Source: Nematostella vectensis (lineage: Eukaryota; Cnidaria; Anthozoa; Actiniaria; Edwardsiidae). From it: DNA of 64,000 nucleotides. The stretch spans positions 18,409,471 through 18,473,470 of the forward strand of contig NC_064037.1 in assembly GCF_932526225.1 (NCBI RefSeq). Reading direction: 5' to 3'. Position 1 is the first letter of the stretch. Every line of letters begins with the position of its first letter. A model generated the notes under the pieces. That model was not told where the DNA came from and did not search any database. It was given only the letters and a program-made list of their open reading frames with translations. Shown one piece after another: positions 48,056-59,049 of this stretch. Position numbers and translations under genes: made by a program.

Positions 48056-50870
48056 ATATATAGATTTAGGCACTGCCTAAAAGCGGAGTCAGCATTGAAC
48101 ACCTTCTGTGTTGACTGATTGAGGTATTTTTGGGGGATCTAGGATCCTGCTCTTTACTGAGATTTATTTATTGTACCAACCAAATGGATCCAGGCCTTAT
48201 TCAATAATTTAAATTATGCAGTACATCAAAGTTAACAAACACAATTCCTGGTGTGGTTGTCAAAGTTGTCAAGAGTCTAATGGTAAATTCTTATGTCCCA
48301 TCATAGAAGTTCCATTATAAATATTTCTTTAATCAAAACAATACTCCGACAAGCTTTGCCCTTGTGCAGAATAGGTCATTTATGTAACAGCATTCCAAAG
48401 ATTTGAAATAATATATTTAGACTGTTTAGATGCCATACTGTAATTTTTATGTATTGATTTAGTGGCGATTCTCTCCTTCATTGGACCGAATATTATTCAG
48501 AAAAATGTCTGGGAATTAAAATCCAAAAATATATCTCCTTTCATGCATTACATATTGGTGCACCCACCATTTACCATATAGTGGCCTTGTTGTTGGTGGC
48601 CTTGTTGTTGGTGGCCTACTCCAAAATGAATACAATGAAGAAAAAACAGATTGAAAATACTAACTTCTAATTTCAAACCAAACCCTTTCATTGATCTATG
48701 TTTGGGGTAGAGAGGAAGCAAAGAATATCAATTGACTAAATAATATTCGACGGGGGAGGAGATATAAAGGGATCTGACTCAACTTGAAAGGTTTGTTGAA
48801 AAAAAATATAACAGTAATGAAAATAATTTGATTGAGCATTTCTTGACATTTCTCCTTTCCCATTATCTCAACCCTTTCATCACCACAGGCCTCTAAAGAG
48901 GCCATGTCTATTCTATCCAAGCTATGTGAACAGAATTCTATTATCGAAAAAGAACAAGGTTGTTGCTAGTGTTATAAAGTTTAAGTATCTTGCCCTAAAA
49001 AAACCCTTCCCTTAATAAAAGTTCCATTAATGTACATTTGTAAAGCTACATTCTGACAAGCTTTGTCCTTGCGAAGAACAAGTAATGGATGAAACAGGAT
49101 TTCAAAGATAGAATATAGTGTCAGACACAATTTTAGATAAGATGCAATACTGAAGTTTTAATGTACCATTTTAAGTGGTGATTTTCCATCCCCATGGGAA
49201 TTATTATCTACAAATATACATCCAGTAATGCATTATATTTTGGTGTTTTTAGAAACCCTGGATCCAACCATTCCAATGAAATAAATCTAAACCTTTAAAA
49301 TAAATGTAATGGAAAAGAGATTTAGAAAGGAAATCCTAAAAAGAAGATATAAGTGGAAGTACTAAATGAAAATTTATAATTTAAAAATCAAATCTGTTTA
49401 TTAATTTATTTTTGGTGTAGAGGGGAAATAGCAAAAAGCATCAATTGCATAAAAATAGTCAACAGGGAGAAGGAAAAGGAAGAAATATGACTCTTCTTTA
49501 AATGTTTGAAAAGAAAATATAATAACAATAATGTGATAATTATATTCAGTACTTACCTAAAATATCCCCTTTCCCATTATCTTTAGGTTAATAGAAAACT
49601 GTTTTCGTTACAGATTTATTATTTAAAAAGCAAAATTATGTTTTTAGTTTTATATAATATAAGTATCTTGTTGTAAAAAAAACTATTGAGTGTGTGCTGC
49701 TGAATCACATAGTAATGCCCTAGTCATTTGAGCCCCCTCCCTTATGGTCCTGGGGAAGTCAGGGGTTAATGTGGGGTTTTAGATTACTTTTTAACCAAAA
49801 TATATCAAGAGGGGTGGTGGTATTGACTGTTTTTGACTCTTAACTTGGAAACAGGCTTTTATTAAAGTCTAATCCCCCACCCTTTCCTGGGACCATGTGT
49901 GTGGGGGTATCAAATGACTAGTGAAAAGAACTCCCTACTGTTATCTTTTAAGACATGGTTTTCAATTCTCATGTCTCCCAGTCTTTAGCATTCATCTTGG
50001 CCCTCAGGTAGTCCCTGGTTCATAAAAGAGTGACATTTCTTTCAAGACAATCTTTTTATCAAGACATTTATAATCTGACTAATTTCCACAAATATTAGAA
50101 ATAAAAAATAAACACATGAGATGTAAGATGCAGACAATAACAATACATATTGGCAATAGGGGTTGAATTTTGTTTTGTTTTTTATCCTCGGTAAGGAAAA
50201 TTTCTCTTGTAAGTTGAAAAAGTTGCTGTGTCTTCTAAGGATATGTATCTTCTTAGGACTAAGAGCACAGGATATAAAGACAAGAACGGTCTTCTTTACC
50301 AGTATATGACAAATGCAACACGATATTGGTTAGCCTTTACGAAATATTTCAACAGAATCAAGAATAAAGATAGAACATTCTCAAAGCAAACAAAAAGGAC
50401 AACAAAAAGCCGAATAACTGTCATATCCTCAATAGACAATACAAATCGTCGTCTGAAACTCACCTTGCATTTTGTCGCTTTCTTGTGGTTGTGTTCGCTT
50501 TTTAATGTGAACTATTACTTACTTAAATTTACTAGCAAAAAACAGACATATCCTTTCATAAATCTTGGCGTGAATGAATGTTAGTTGATCTCCTCTAGTT
50601 GACTTTATCCTTAAGTCACAAAATTTTAGGCAAAAAGAAATAATCAACGCATGACAAGAACTTTTCCCTTGCTCCTTGCTTGTATTTAGCCGCCATTACG
50701 GGGCCGAGTGAGGCCTGGGAGTTGCGCGGCTGACTGGCTGGCTGGCTAGCTGGCTGGCGAGTGACACCACAGGGTACCCGCGCAATGACCACAAAACCAA
50801 GTCGCATAGTTATACCATATTTCTATACCTATGGAGCTCCACGCGCGAACAACGGCCGCGCTGGCTCCGC
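48056..50870 (+). mobile_element. non-autonomous element copy 2, 2,815 bp
   Basis: Same element as 31,624-34,580, same orientation, with the same start (ATATATAGATTTAGGCACTG) and end (CTGGCTCCGC) and TA on both sides. It is alignable along its length with many point differences and small indels. It lacks the ~80-bp insertion of copy 1. The 3' hairpin is partly changed (GCGCG-AACAAC-GGCCGCGC). Confidence 0.85.
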
Positions 50871-50872
50871 TA

Positions 50873-51585
50873 ATAATATCATCGTAGAGGAGAAATCTTA
50901 TTCTAAACAATTTCGGAAGATGTGTAAAAAAACCTTCGAGCGCGCGGAAAATCAAATGAAAAAGAATTCGAATAATTGCCGTAGTTTCATAGCATAGATA
51001 GATTAATTGTAGCGGAAAGCACAATTATTTAGATAGGCATTATTGCTACCTCGAAAAGAAAGTTAATTTTTTTAGCTCCATCGCGCATAAACAAAACGGC
51101 AAACAAGAAAAAGGAAGAAAAGAGCTTTTATTACAACTGCAAGACTTTTGACTTTTAAACTCATTCAATTCAATCCATTAAAGGACGGTGCACAAACGCT
51201 TATTTAATCAGATCGCCATACACATCACTTCTTATTTTATAAGATCAATCTCAATATAAGAAGTAAATACTCTTCGATTTTTTTTATAAAAGCAAAAGGT
51301 TTTTTCATTACAAATAGTTGGCGGTCATTTTGAGTTTTCAGACCCACATACCTTTTATGTCACATCTATTTTCATTGAGAGTATGGAATCGACCACCAAA
51401 TAACACACTAAGCCCAAGAAAGCCAACGAAGCGAGGATTCACGATCCAAAACCCAATGAACGTGCAAACTGGCATGGTTTGAATTTGGTTGTCCATTCCT
51501 GCCAAAAACATCCTACACAGGGTTCCCAACACGGATATAGGAAAAGGTGGAATACTTAAGTACGGGCGGTATTTTATAGAAAGCG
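50873..51585. other. intron 25 between two mobile elements
   Basis: AT-rich. A - strand open frame (51,338-51,616) with hydrophobic coding-like residues (for example CTFIGFWIVNPRFVGFLGL) overlaps the left end of the next element. It has no recognised family and I leave it uncalled. Confidence 0.5.
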
Positions 51586-51700
51586 AGTAGTATAGGACTT
51601 GGCAGTTCCAACGCATTTTGGTAAAATGCGCTCGAACCGAGCCAAGTCTATACTACTCACCAGCGGACAGATTCCATAATATGGTAACAGTATATGTTGT
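51586..51700 (+). repeat. left terminal inverted repeat with hairpin
   Basis: The first ~72 bp form a long imperfect palindrome: AGTAGTATAGGACTTGGC at the outer side and GCCAAGTCTATACTACT at the inner side around AACGCATTTTGGTAAAATGCG. The repeat then continues through CTCACC and ATTCCAT into the array. Confidence 0.88.
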
Positions 51701-52690
51701 TTTCATATTTCTGAATAAATTAGTGGATTCCATAATATGGTAACAGTATATGTTGTTTTCATATTTCTGAATAAATTAGTGGATTCCATAATATGGTAAC
51801 AGTATATGTTGTTTTCATATTTCTGAAAAAAATTAGTGAATTCCATAATATGGTAACAGTATATGTTGTTTTCATATTTCTGAATAAATTAGTGGATTCC
51901 ATAATATGGTAACAGTATATGTTGTTTTCATATTTTTGAATAAATTAGTGGATTCCATAATATGGTAACAGCATATGTTGTTTTCATATTTCTGAATAAA
52001 TTAGTGGATTCCATAATATGGTAACAGTATATGTCTGAATAAATTAGTGGATTCCATAATATGGTAACAGTATATGTTGTTTTCATATTTCTGAATAAAT
52101 TAGTGGATTCCATAATATGGTAACAGTATATGTTGTTTTCATATTTTTGAATAAATTAGTGGATTCCATAATATCTTAACAGTATATGTTGTTTTCATAT
52201 TTCTGAATAAATTAGTGGATTCCATAATATGGTAACAGTATATGTTGTTTTCATATTTCTGAATAAATTAGTGGATTCCATAATATGATAACAGTATATG
52301 TTGTTTTCATATTTCTGAATAAATTAGTGGATTCCATAATATGGTAACATTATATGTTGTTTTCATATTTCTGAATAAATTAGTGGATTCCATAATATGG
52401 TAACAGTATATGTTGTTTTCATATTTCTGAATAAATTAGTGGATTCCATAATATGGTAACAGTATATGTTGTTTTCATATTTCTGAATAAATTAGTGGAT
52501 TTCATAATATGGTAACAGTATATGTTGTTTTAATATTTCTGAATAAATTAGTGGATTCCATAATATGGTAACAGTATATGTTGTTTTCATATTTCTGAAT
52601 AAATTAGTGGATTCCATAATATGGTAACAGTATATGTTGTTTTTATATTTCTGAATAAATTAGTGAATTCCATAATGTGGTAACAGTATA
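51664..52690 (+). repeat. 56-bp tandem array, ~18 copies
   Basis: The unit reads ATTCCATAATATGGTAACAG, TATATGTTGTTTTCATATTT, CTGAATAAATTAGTGG. It appears to have grown from the inner part of the left inverted repeat, since the right end contains GAATCCATGTAATGG at the equivalent place. Confidence 0.95.
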
Positions 52691-52854
52691 TAAATAGAAT
52701 AGTGGAAACAATACATTTTCAATGTGTTGGTGGTAGCCGCACTTTCACAACCTAAGAGGCGAAGACTCGCCTCCAAGTACCGGAGTCGCGTGCCGACGAC
52801 CACGTAGGAGGTGAGGCCATTTCGCCTCGCAGGGTGTGAAAGTCTTGGTCACCC

Positions 52855-53525
52855 CGCCATGTCATCATGTGTTGGTACTATAAAATGGTTACCGCGCCAT
52901 GGCATCATATGTTGGTACTATGTAATGGTTACCGCGCCATGGCATCATGTGTTGGTACTATATAATGGATACCGCGCCATGGCATCATATGTTGGTACTA
53001 TGTAATGGTTACCGCGCCATGGCATCATGTGTTGGTACTATAAAATGGTTACCGCGCCATGGCATCATATGTTGGTACTATGTAATGGTTACCGCGCCAT
53101 GGCATCATGTGTTGGTACTATATAATGGTTACCGCGCCATGGCATCATGTGTTGGTACTATATAATGGTTACCGCGCCATGGCATCATGTGTTGGTACTA
53201 TATAATGGTTACCGCGCCATGGCATCATGTGTTGGTACTATATAATGGTTACCGCGCCATGGCATCATGTGTTGGTACTATATAATGGTTACCGCGCCAT
53301 GGCATCATGTGTTGGCACTATATAATGGTTACCGCGCCATGGCATCATATGTTGGTACTATGTAATGGTTACCGCGCCATGGCATCATGTGTTGGTACTA
53401 TATAATGGTTACCGCGCCATGGCATCATGTGTTGGTACTATATAATGGTTACCGCGCCATGGCATCATGTGTAGGTACTATATAATGGTTACCGCGCCAT
53501 GGCATCATGTGTAGGTACTATATGT
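52855..53525 (+). repeat. 40-bp tandem array, ~17 copies
   Basis: The unit reads GTTACCGCGCCATGGCATCA, TGTGTTGGTACTATATAATG. It lies inside the Polinton-like element, upstream of its - strand genes' 3' ends. Confidence 0.95.
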
Positions 53526-53569
53526 TTTTTGTTGAGAGTCGGACTAGTAGCGCTCGTGCAAGTTTTTTC

Positions 53570-53815
53570 CTAAAGGTGGATTTCTTCCATAGGTGTTGGG
53601 TCTCTGGTCTGGGATCGTCGTCGTCCATTAGCTCGACGGCTTGACGCTTTGTCGTCTTTGTGGGGGGCGCGCTCCTCTACTTTTCCGCTTTCGTCTTCGC
53701 TTTCGCTTTTGCTTTCGTCTTCGCTTTCGCTTTTGCTTTCGTCTTCACTTTCGCTTTTACTGCCGTCGCCGTGGTGATGTGGAGTCATTCTGAAGGCTGA
53801 CTTTATCTTCGCCAT
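53570..53815 (-). CDS. small acidic/basic repeat protein, 81 aa
   Basis: Intact ORF. MAKIKSAFRM and a short His run are followed by three or more copies of an 8-residue SESEDESK repeat, then a basic tail (ASSRRANGRRRSQTR). The charge pattern suggests a nucleic-acid or structural-protein partner, but no family is recognised. It is last in a - strand series of four genes in the virus-like element. The 24-bp repeat may have expanded. Confidence 0.55.
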   Translation of the reverse strand: MAKIKSAFRMTPHHHGDGSKSESEDESKSESEDESKSESEDESGKVEERAPHKDDKASSRRANGRRRSQTRDPTPMEEIHL

Positions 53816-53826
53816 AGCGCTCTTGC

Positions 53827-54060
53827 TTAAGCCGCATAGGGTTCGTTGAAGGTGTTTGATTTGTCGTCGATGACGTTGCCGTTAGGGTCTGTATATTTAG
53901 TTCTACCGCTTATGAATCCGGGGTGTTTCACACCCTCTACTAGAGTTTCGGCGTCCATAGATTCTAGTGTATTTGCAATATGGTAGTGGGTGGCCTTAGC
54001 CGTGCTTCGCAGTTGTGCTAGTGGGTCTCTGCCATTCTTTATCCCACTTTCAAAGGACAT
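53827..54060 (-). CDS. hypothetical virus-element protein, 77 aa
   Basis: Intact short ORF with an ATG just before MSFESGIKNGRDPLAQLRST; it continues HYHIANTLESMDAETLV and ends NTFNEPYAA. Only 11 bp separate it from the next gene, consistent with a compact viral gene cluster. Function unknown. Confidence 0.55.
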   Translation of the reverse strand: MSFESGIKNGRDPLAQLRSTAKATHYHIANTLESMDAETLVEGVKHPGFISGRTKYTDPNGNVIDDKSNTFNEPYAA

Positions 54061-54134
54061 GGTGTAACTCCATGATAGGTCTAATTAGACAACAATAAAC
54101 TTGAATTATTTCACTGTCTGCTACACCAGAACGT

Positions 54135-54420
54135 TTAAGCTTTCAAGGGCGTATAATCTGCGGTTTGCCTTTGCAATAACATAGAGAGGTCGCTGTACTT
54201 CTTACTACTATTTAAACGCTTTGTGAGTATATCTATCGTATCGAAGTCGACTCTCTTGTCATACACCTTCTGGCCGTCCTTATGAGCCACCAGTCTGAGG
54301 TGACCCATAAGCTCCGGCACGACTATCTTTAAAGTCCCGTATCGTCAATTTTGTGATATCTTATACGCATTCCGTTTTGGTTGGTTATATAATCCTTTCC
54401 CTGACTTAGTCATCTTCTCC
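54135..54420 (-). pseudogene. hypothetical virus-element gene, frameshifted
   Basis: The open part (54,135-54,320) includes HLRLVAHKDGQKVYDKRVDF and IDILTKRLNSSKKYSDLSML. A likely N-terminal piece, MTKSGKGLYNQPKR, is in a different frame at about 54,350-54,420, so the gene appears broken by a small indel. Function unknown. It belongs to the - strand cluster. Confidence 0.5.
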
Positions 54421-54441
54421 CCCTCCCCCAAAATCCCTAAC

Positions 54442-54962
54442 CTATGGTATGGTATCAATTTTTCTAGCGAAGTCACTTATCACATCAGCATGTTTCTCCT
54501 TAGACTTCTTACTTTTAGAGAGATTTCCCTTCTTCGACCCTAGCATCTTATTTATTTCACCGCTTTTATCCAACATCTCCCTAATTGTTGTATCATCACG
54601 CATCTGTTTATCCCACACTACACTTGGTAAAGGAAGCCCAGCGTCACTTAGAATCTTCTTATCATCGTCGGTGAAGCCATTGTCCAAATCTACATATGCC
54701 TTTTTAGGGGCAGCCTCGCTCCCATCGGTGATAGCCGGCCTCTCTGGATACACTATTGGTCTATTAATAGAGTCTCTCTAAGATCGCTTATCTCCTCTAT
54801 CTCCTTATCCAACATCTCAACCAAGGGCTTGAATGCCTCCTTTTGGCCCTCGCACTCATCCTGCTTGACGTCCTGTTTCCTTAATGACCTCACGGACGAC
54901 CTTAACCATCTTCCCAGCTTCAATCTTTGGGATAATATGCTTCTTCGCATTGGCAATGTCCA
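54442..54962 (-). pseudogene. hypothetical virus-element gene, frameshifted
   Basis: The N-terminal piece begins MDIANAKKHIIPKIEAGKMV at about 54,962. Reading then shifts frame near 54,860 and again before 54,753. The C-terminal part (54,442-54,753) is open, Lys-rich and probably helical: KKILSDAGLPLPSVVWDKQM, then EINKMLGSKKGNLSKSKKSK. It is first gene of the leftward cluster and divergent from the ATPase. No family recognised. Confidence 0.5.
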
Positions 54963-55035
54963 TATACATATTTGTTATACAAATTTACCTGAACTTATCT
55001 CGAGTTATCTCAAATTATCTACGATACTTGTATAC
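54963..55035. promoter_or_regulatory. divergent intergenic region of the virus-like element
   Basis: An AT-rich gap of about 70 bp between the leftward cluster and the rightward ATPase, with TATACAAATTT and repeated TTATCT words. A bidirectional promoter is inferred from position only. Confidence 0.3.
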
Positions 55036-55037
55036 GA

Positions 55038-55685
55038 ATAAACATCCCCAATTACGACTCTAACACTGGAGCGAACAAAAAATACAAACAGCTTTACAAA
55101 TTCGTGCCTAGCGATAACTTCCGACTTTTGATATCAGGCCCTTTAGGGTCGGGGAAGACAAACTGCCTCATCCATATGCTAGTGACACCCCTCATCCACT
55201 TCGACAAGATCTACCTGTACGCCAAGAACCTAGAGCAGTCGGAATACCTTATACCTTAATAGACCTTATCCACACATTTAGCGAAATCAGCGACCATACT
55301 GGGAACGATGTCATAGAGTGCAGCAGTGATGACATCATCCCTGTGGGGGAGCTAGACGATAAGGCACAAAAAATAATCATTTTCGATGACTTCGTGTGTG
55401 AGAAAACCAAAGACCCATCATCGACTACTTTATCAGAGGACGACATAAAACTTGCAGCGTGATATACCTTTCCCAATCCTATCAAAGATACCAAAGGACG
55501 TCAGGTTAAACTGCAGCCATTTCTGCGTCTACGAGTTCCCCAGCGCGAAGGAGCGCAGTCTGATAACGAGAGAGCTGGGTGTAAGTAAAGCCCAATACGA
55601 CGAGGCCACAAGAGAGCCTTACTCGTTCCCATACGTGGATAAGACTAAGAAGAAGATAGTCAGAAACTTCTACGGCAAAGTTTAG
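55038..55685 (+). pseudogene. viral DNA-packaging ATPase (FtsK/HerA, A32-like), broken
   Basis: ATPases of this family pump viral DNA into capsids. A Walker A motif GPLGSGKT is at 55,137-55,160, and a Walker B-like KIIIFDDF is at about 55,370-55,389 in a different frame. The C-terminal block with CVYEFPSAKERSLITRELGV and YSFPYVDKTKKKIVRNFYGK runs to the stop at 55,685 back in the first frame. A TAA at 55,257 ends the Walker A frame, and at least two frameshifts are present. No ATG is seen near the start. Length (~215 codons) is close to Polinton-type packaging ATPases. Confidence 0.75.
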
Positions 55686-55702
55686 TATAACGTATTACTA
55701 TA

Positions 55703-56375
55703 ATGGAAATATTCAATGCACAAGATTTGAATCTTGGTGTCCAAGGCCCTCGGGGCGAGCGAGGGCCGCCAGGTGCGCCTGGTAGGAAGTAATAAACCCA
55801 TCGTCGTCGGTCAGGTTGATACAGATGTTTGGAGTGTGAGTGGTGTCATCAATATAGGCTTTTGCATGACAAAATGTGATCTTGTTATCTTCACTTTCAA
55901 ATGGGTTAAGTCGATTAACTCAGTATCAGAGACGCGATATGCAACCCGGACGGCAACGATCAAATCAGTCGGTCAAACACTAGAGTTCTATAGCGACGTC
56001 GAGCAGGCACAAAATCCTAGTTACAAGATCAAACTGGAGGTCACATCCACCACAACCCTAGAGATTAGAGAGAACAACCTAAGCCAAGACAATAGACTGA
56101 TTAAGGTGCAAGGGCTTAAATTCGGCGAGGTTGGGATCCCACTGACAGACCAAAAGGTAGAGTCAACCGACTATGACACTACCATATCAAGCGGTCAACT
56201 GAATGGATTGTGGTGTATGTCCAACTAAGCACCGACAATAATGGGTCGTTCACGATAGTACAGTTCCCAAACGTCAAAAACACACCATTCGCTACAAAAA
56301 TCGGCAAATTCGAACCGATTGATACCGGCTACAACTTCACACAGACGCTATCAAACGTGACAATTAAACTATGAA
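55703..56375 (+). pseudogene. collagen-like structural protein 1, frameshifted
   Basis: Begins with an ATG at about 55,703 and a short leader. A collagen-type Gly-X-Y run (GPRGERGPPGAPG) follows and ends in a stop after a frame change near 55,790. The larger downstream part is open in another frame (to 56,228), is beta-rich in appearance, and continues in yet another frame to about 56,375. Such a triple-helix stalk plus beta domain fits a virion fibre-like or spike-like protein, which is inference. Confidence 0.55.
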
Positions 56376-56710
56376 TTATTGAGGAGTTCACTTTTAAACA
56401 AGGCTTGCAGGGGCCTAAGGGTGAGCGAGGGCCGTCAGGTGTGAGGGGAGACAGGGGCGACGACAGTTGGCTGAGGTTTCAAAGCGCTAAGACCAGCATG
56501 AAGGCGCTAAATACAGGCGTGGGGAATGTGGAGCTAATGACTTACAACCCAACCGATCCGACCTTTGGGACGCTTTTCTTCGTCGACACACAGCTTAAGG
56601 ATCGCTCTGGGGGATCGCACGACTATAGACACTCTTTCAATGGGGTGTCGTACAAGACTATATACATAATAATCTACAGCCCGACCAAGAGAATAGCCTT
56701 CGAGCTTTAA
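56376..56710 (+). CDS. collagen-like structural protein 2 (fragment)
   Basis: An open frame with an N-terminal FTFKQGLQGPKGERGPSG collagen-like run, followed by about 85 residues including WLRFQSAKTSMKALNTG and TIYIIIYSPTKRIAFEL before the stop. It resembles the module order of its neighbours (collagen-like leader, then globular domain) but is short. It may be a free-standing small gene or a broken part of a larger modular gene. Confidence 0.5.
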
Positions 56711-57541
56711 CTTGTAGAAAACACAGTTGGCAGTGCCGAAGTCAGAGTGACCGAGGTGTCCAGTTACCGCGCTAGTCTACAGGGACTAAAGGGTGATAAG
56801 GGCGATCCACTAACAAACGATAATCTATCACCCCAACAAATCGACGCACTCAAACGTGGACAAAGGTCATATATCACACACAACGCATTATGGTTTCTAA
56901 ACAACCAAAGCCTTTGGAGCTCAACATCAAGTAACCTGAAAATAATTAGAGGAACCTATATATCAAAAGGGCTGTACCCTAAACACCAGGGCTTCTACCT
57001 AGTAGACGATATCCCAAATGGGGCACAAGAAACAATAGCCATCTCTCTACCTATCGATAACACTATGGGACTGACAGCATCTAGAGGCTACACCATTCGA
57101 ATTGAGTGCTACTGCATAGACCCAAATGTGATGCTTGCGATGGGAACCATCAACATCCAAATGGCTGGGTGGGGCTTCCGTGGGGATAGCATTAAGAGAG
57201 GCGCCATAGATGGGAAGCCAGGCTACCGATTCACTTAGGCTGTAATCGACACAGGCAACTTCATAGGTACTATCACTTTCACCGTCTCACATAACTCACC
57301 AAGCACCCAAAAAATCCAGGTGTATGCCTTCGGAATCTATGGCGAAACAGCGGCGAACTATCAAGTGAGTGATACAGTCGCTGACGATATAGGAAATAGT
57401 GCCCGTATAGCTTCATACAGAGCAAAACACATACACAAACCCCTAAGAGTGTTTTGCAATGGGGGTTGGAGGGAGGTAACTGGTTTTAGCATCAGTCTAG
57501 GGTTGAAGAATAGCCAAAACATAGTTAAACTGCATAGTTAA
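56711..57541 (+). pseudogene. collagen-like structural protein 3, one in-frame stop
   Basis: Starts without a clear ATG (a GTG at 56,747 or upstream). It carries a short LQGLKGDKGDPL collagen-like stretch and then a long globular region (for example NALWFLNNQSLW and TIRIECYCIDPNVMLAMGTI). A TAG at 57,236-57,238 interrupts the frame, but the same frame stays open to 57,541, which suggests a single nonsense change. Probable virion surface or fibre-like protein. Confidence 0.55.
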
Positions 57542-57948
57542 CTGCGAATTTAGTCCTATACTGCACGGAGATCGGTGGTGTGCCTATTGACCAGAGGTTC
57601 TACTTCGCTTGGAAGCGAAGCGTGGGGGGGGGGGGGGGCGCTGAAGCATTTATTGGGCAGGACATTCTAGCGTCTAGTAACAAAGTGGGTGCCTTTTGGG
57701 GTGTGATCATGCCGAAACACCACCTACACACAAGCACTGGTGTAGTATTTGACAAGCCTCAGACACTTTCATCTGTGACATACCAGTTGTACGTATGGGG
57801 GTCAAACCCCAACATTCTCCACATCAACACCGAGACGGGCGCTGACCCATCGCTTTTCATTAGTAATGTAATGTGCGAGGAGCTATCCGGCGATGTTGAG
57901 TACATGTACAACAGAACAAAACAGGAAACGAACATCAAAATTATCTAA
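57542..57948 (+). pseudogene. continuation of structural protein 3 in a shifted frame
   Basis: Open from 57,580 to 57,948 with beta-rich residues (FYFAWKRSVG, SVTYQLYVWGSNPNILHI) and the ending KQETNIKII. A G homopolymer of about 16 at 57,617-57,635 makes frame and length uncertain here. It is likely the C-terminal part of the gene just upstream or a separate minor protein. Confidence 0.45.
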
Positions 57949-57960
57949 CTGTATAATGTA

Positions 57961-58515
57961 ATGGACAATATGTACGAAGCAAAACCACACGAGAGAGGTG
58001 GCCAAATTTACCCGACCATCCCAACCGAAGAAGATAATGGTAAAAATTTTAAACTACAACAAATCTGCTCTATTAAGAACTCTATTAACGCAAACCTCGA
58101 ACACCACCAAAGAGTTAGGAAGAAGTACGCGAAGTCTCGGTCGATTATAAACAAAATAGCTATCGGGTCAGGTTCTCTCTCAGTAGCCCTATCAGCTGGG
58201 GCATTGGGGACAGGGCTGACCGGGTTGGTATCCCTGTGGCTGTACCTTTAGGAGCTCTGTCAGGTGCTAGCGCTATTGTCTCAACAGTGACGGCATCAGT
58301 TTCTAAGGGACTATCAAAAAAATGTACAGAAACACGCAGACATTGTGATGCTAGCTAAATCTAAGTTGAGTTCAATCGATGATCTCATTAGTAAAGCACT
58401 GAGCGACAACCAAATATCCTCGGACGAATTCAATCTCATTATCAAAGAGGCTGAAAAATACCGGGAACAAGTTATGGTAGAAATGAGAGACAAACTAAAC
58501 AAAATTTTAGCATAA
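57961..58515 (+). pseudogene. conserved hydrophobic/glycine-rich virus-element protein, frameshifted
   Basis: Begins MDNMYEAKPHERGGQIYPTI, with a basic region RVRKKYAKSRSIINKIAIGS before a Gly/Ala-rich hydrophobic segment. The frame changes near 58,225 and again in an A run at about 58,316-58,321. The C-terminal part DDLISKALSDNQISSDEFNL ends at 58,515. I recall similar N-basic, central hydrophobic and C-terminal ISxxEF patterns in uncharacterised invertebrate proteins. It may be a membrane-active virion protein (inference). Confidence 0.5.
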
Positions 58516-58600
58516 GGTTTTAATATGATAAGACCCCATATGGGAAGCCTATTCATGTCTCCAGAGAAAGATAGTGGGCACTTCGTCTTCACGCGTTTAG

Positions 58601-58888
58601 TTATAAACTCACTACCATGAATGTATTTCCATCTTTCAATTGAAACAATTTGTAGAGAATGAACTTTACCTGAATATATCGTTTTCTAGTAACTAATTTA
58701 TTCATAGCCGTCTCAACTTGCTCGAATCCCTTCGTATTCCCTTCTAAGTCAAAATCGAACAACAAATTTTCTAAATGGTACTTCCGATGGTACACTGACT
58801 TCCTAGGTATCCTGTACATATTATCGTAAAAATCAACATACTCGACGGCATAGTCGTACCCATGGTGAACACCACAATTATTACATAT
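58601..58888 (-). pseudogene. possible VLTF3-like late transcription factor fragment
   Basis: On the - strand a CNNCG zinc-ribbon-like pair is followed by HHGYDYAVEYVDFYDN, then RIPRKSVYHRKYHLENLLFD and KLVTRKRYIQVKFIL. The Cys pair then Arg/Tyr/His-rich core resembles VLTF3-like proteins of large DNA viruses and related elements. The frame is open from the CxxC to a stop at 58,601, but no ATG precedes the Cys pair and the usual second half is missing. Assignment rests on motif recollection only. Confidence 0.4.
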
Positions 58889-59049
58889 ATTTGCTCCATT
58901 GTCATTTTACCCTATCCTGCCCATCCCTTAGTCACGTACTCCGCTATCCTTAGATCACAAAATGGACAATCGCAATATCCCCCTTCCTCTAATGTCATAT
59001 GGATCCCTCTATCACCACCTATTCTATATACTAACACAAGAGATTACAT

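Noticed and set aside
51338-51616. - strand ORF of 92 codons with hydrophobic residues left of the Polinton-like element
   Set aside because: It starts inside the element's terminal repeat and crosses its boundary, so it cannot be an original gene. No family recognised.
51588-51660. Independent hairpin MITEs at each end of the virus-like element
   Set aside because: Neither hairpin has its own target duplication, whereas AAAGCG flanks the pair as a unit and the asymmetric bases of the two hairpins are in inverted orientation.
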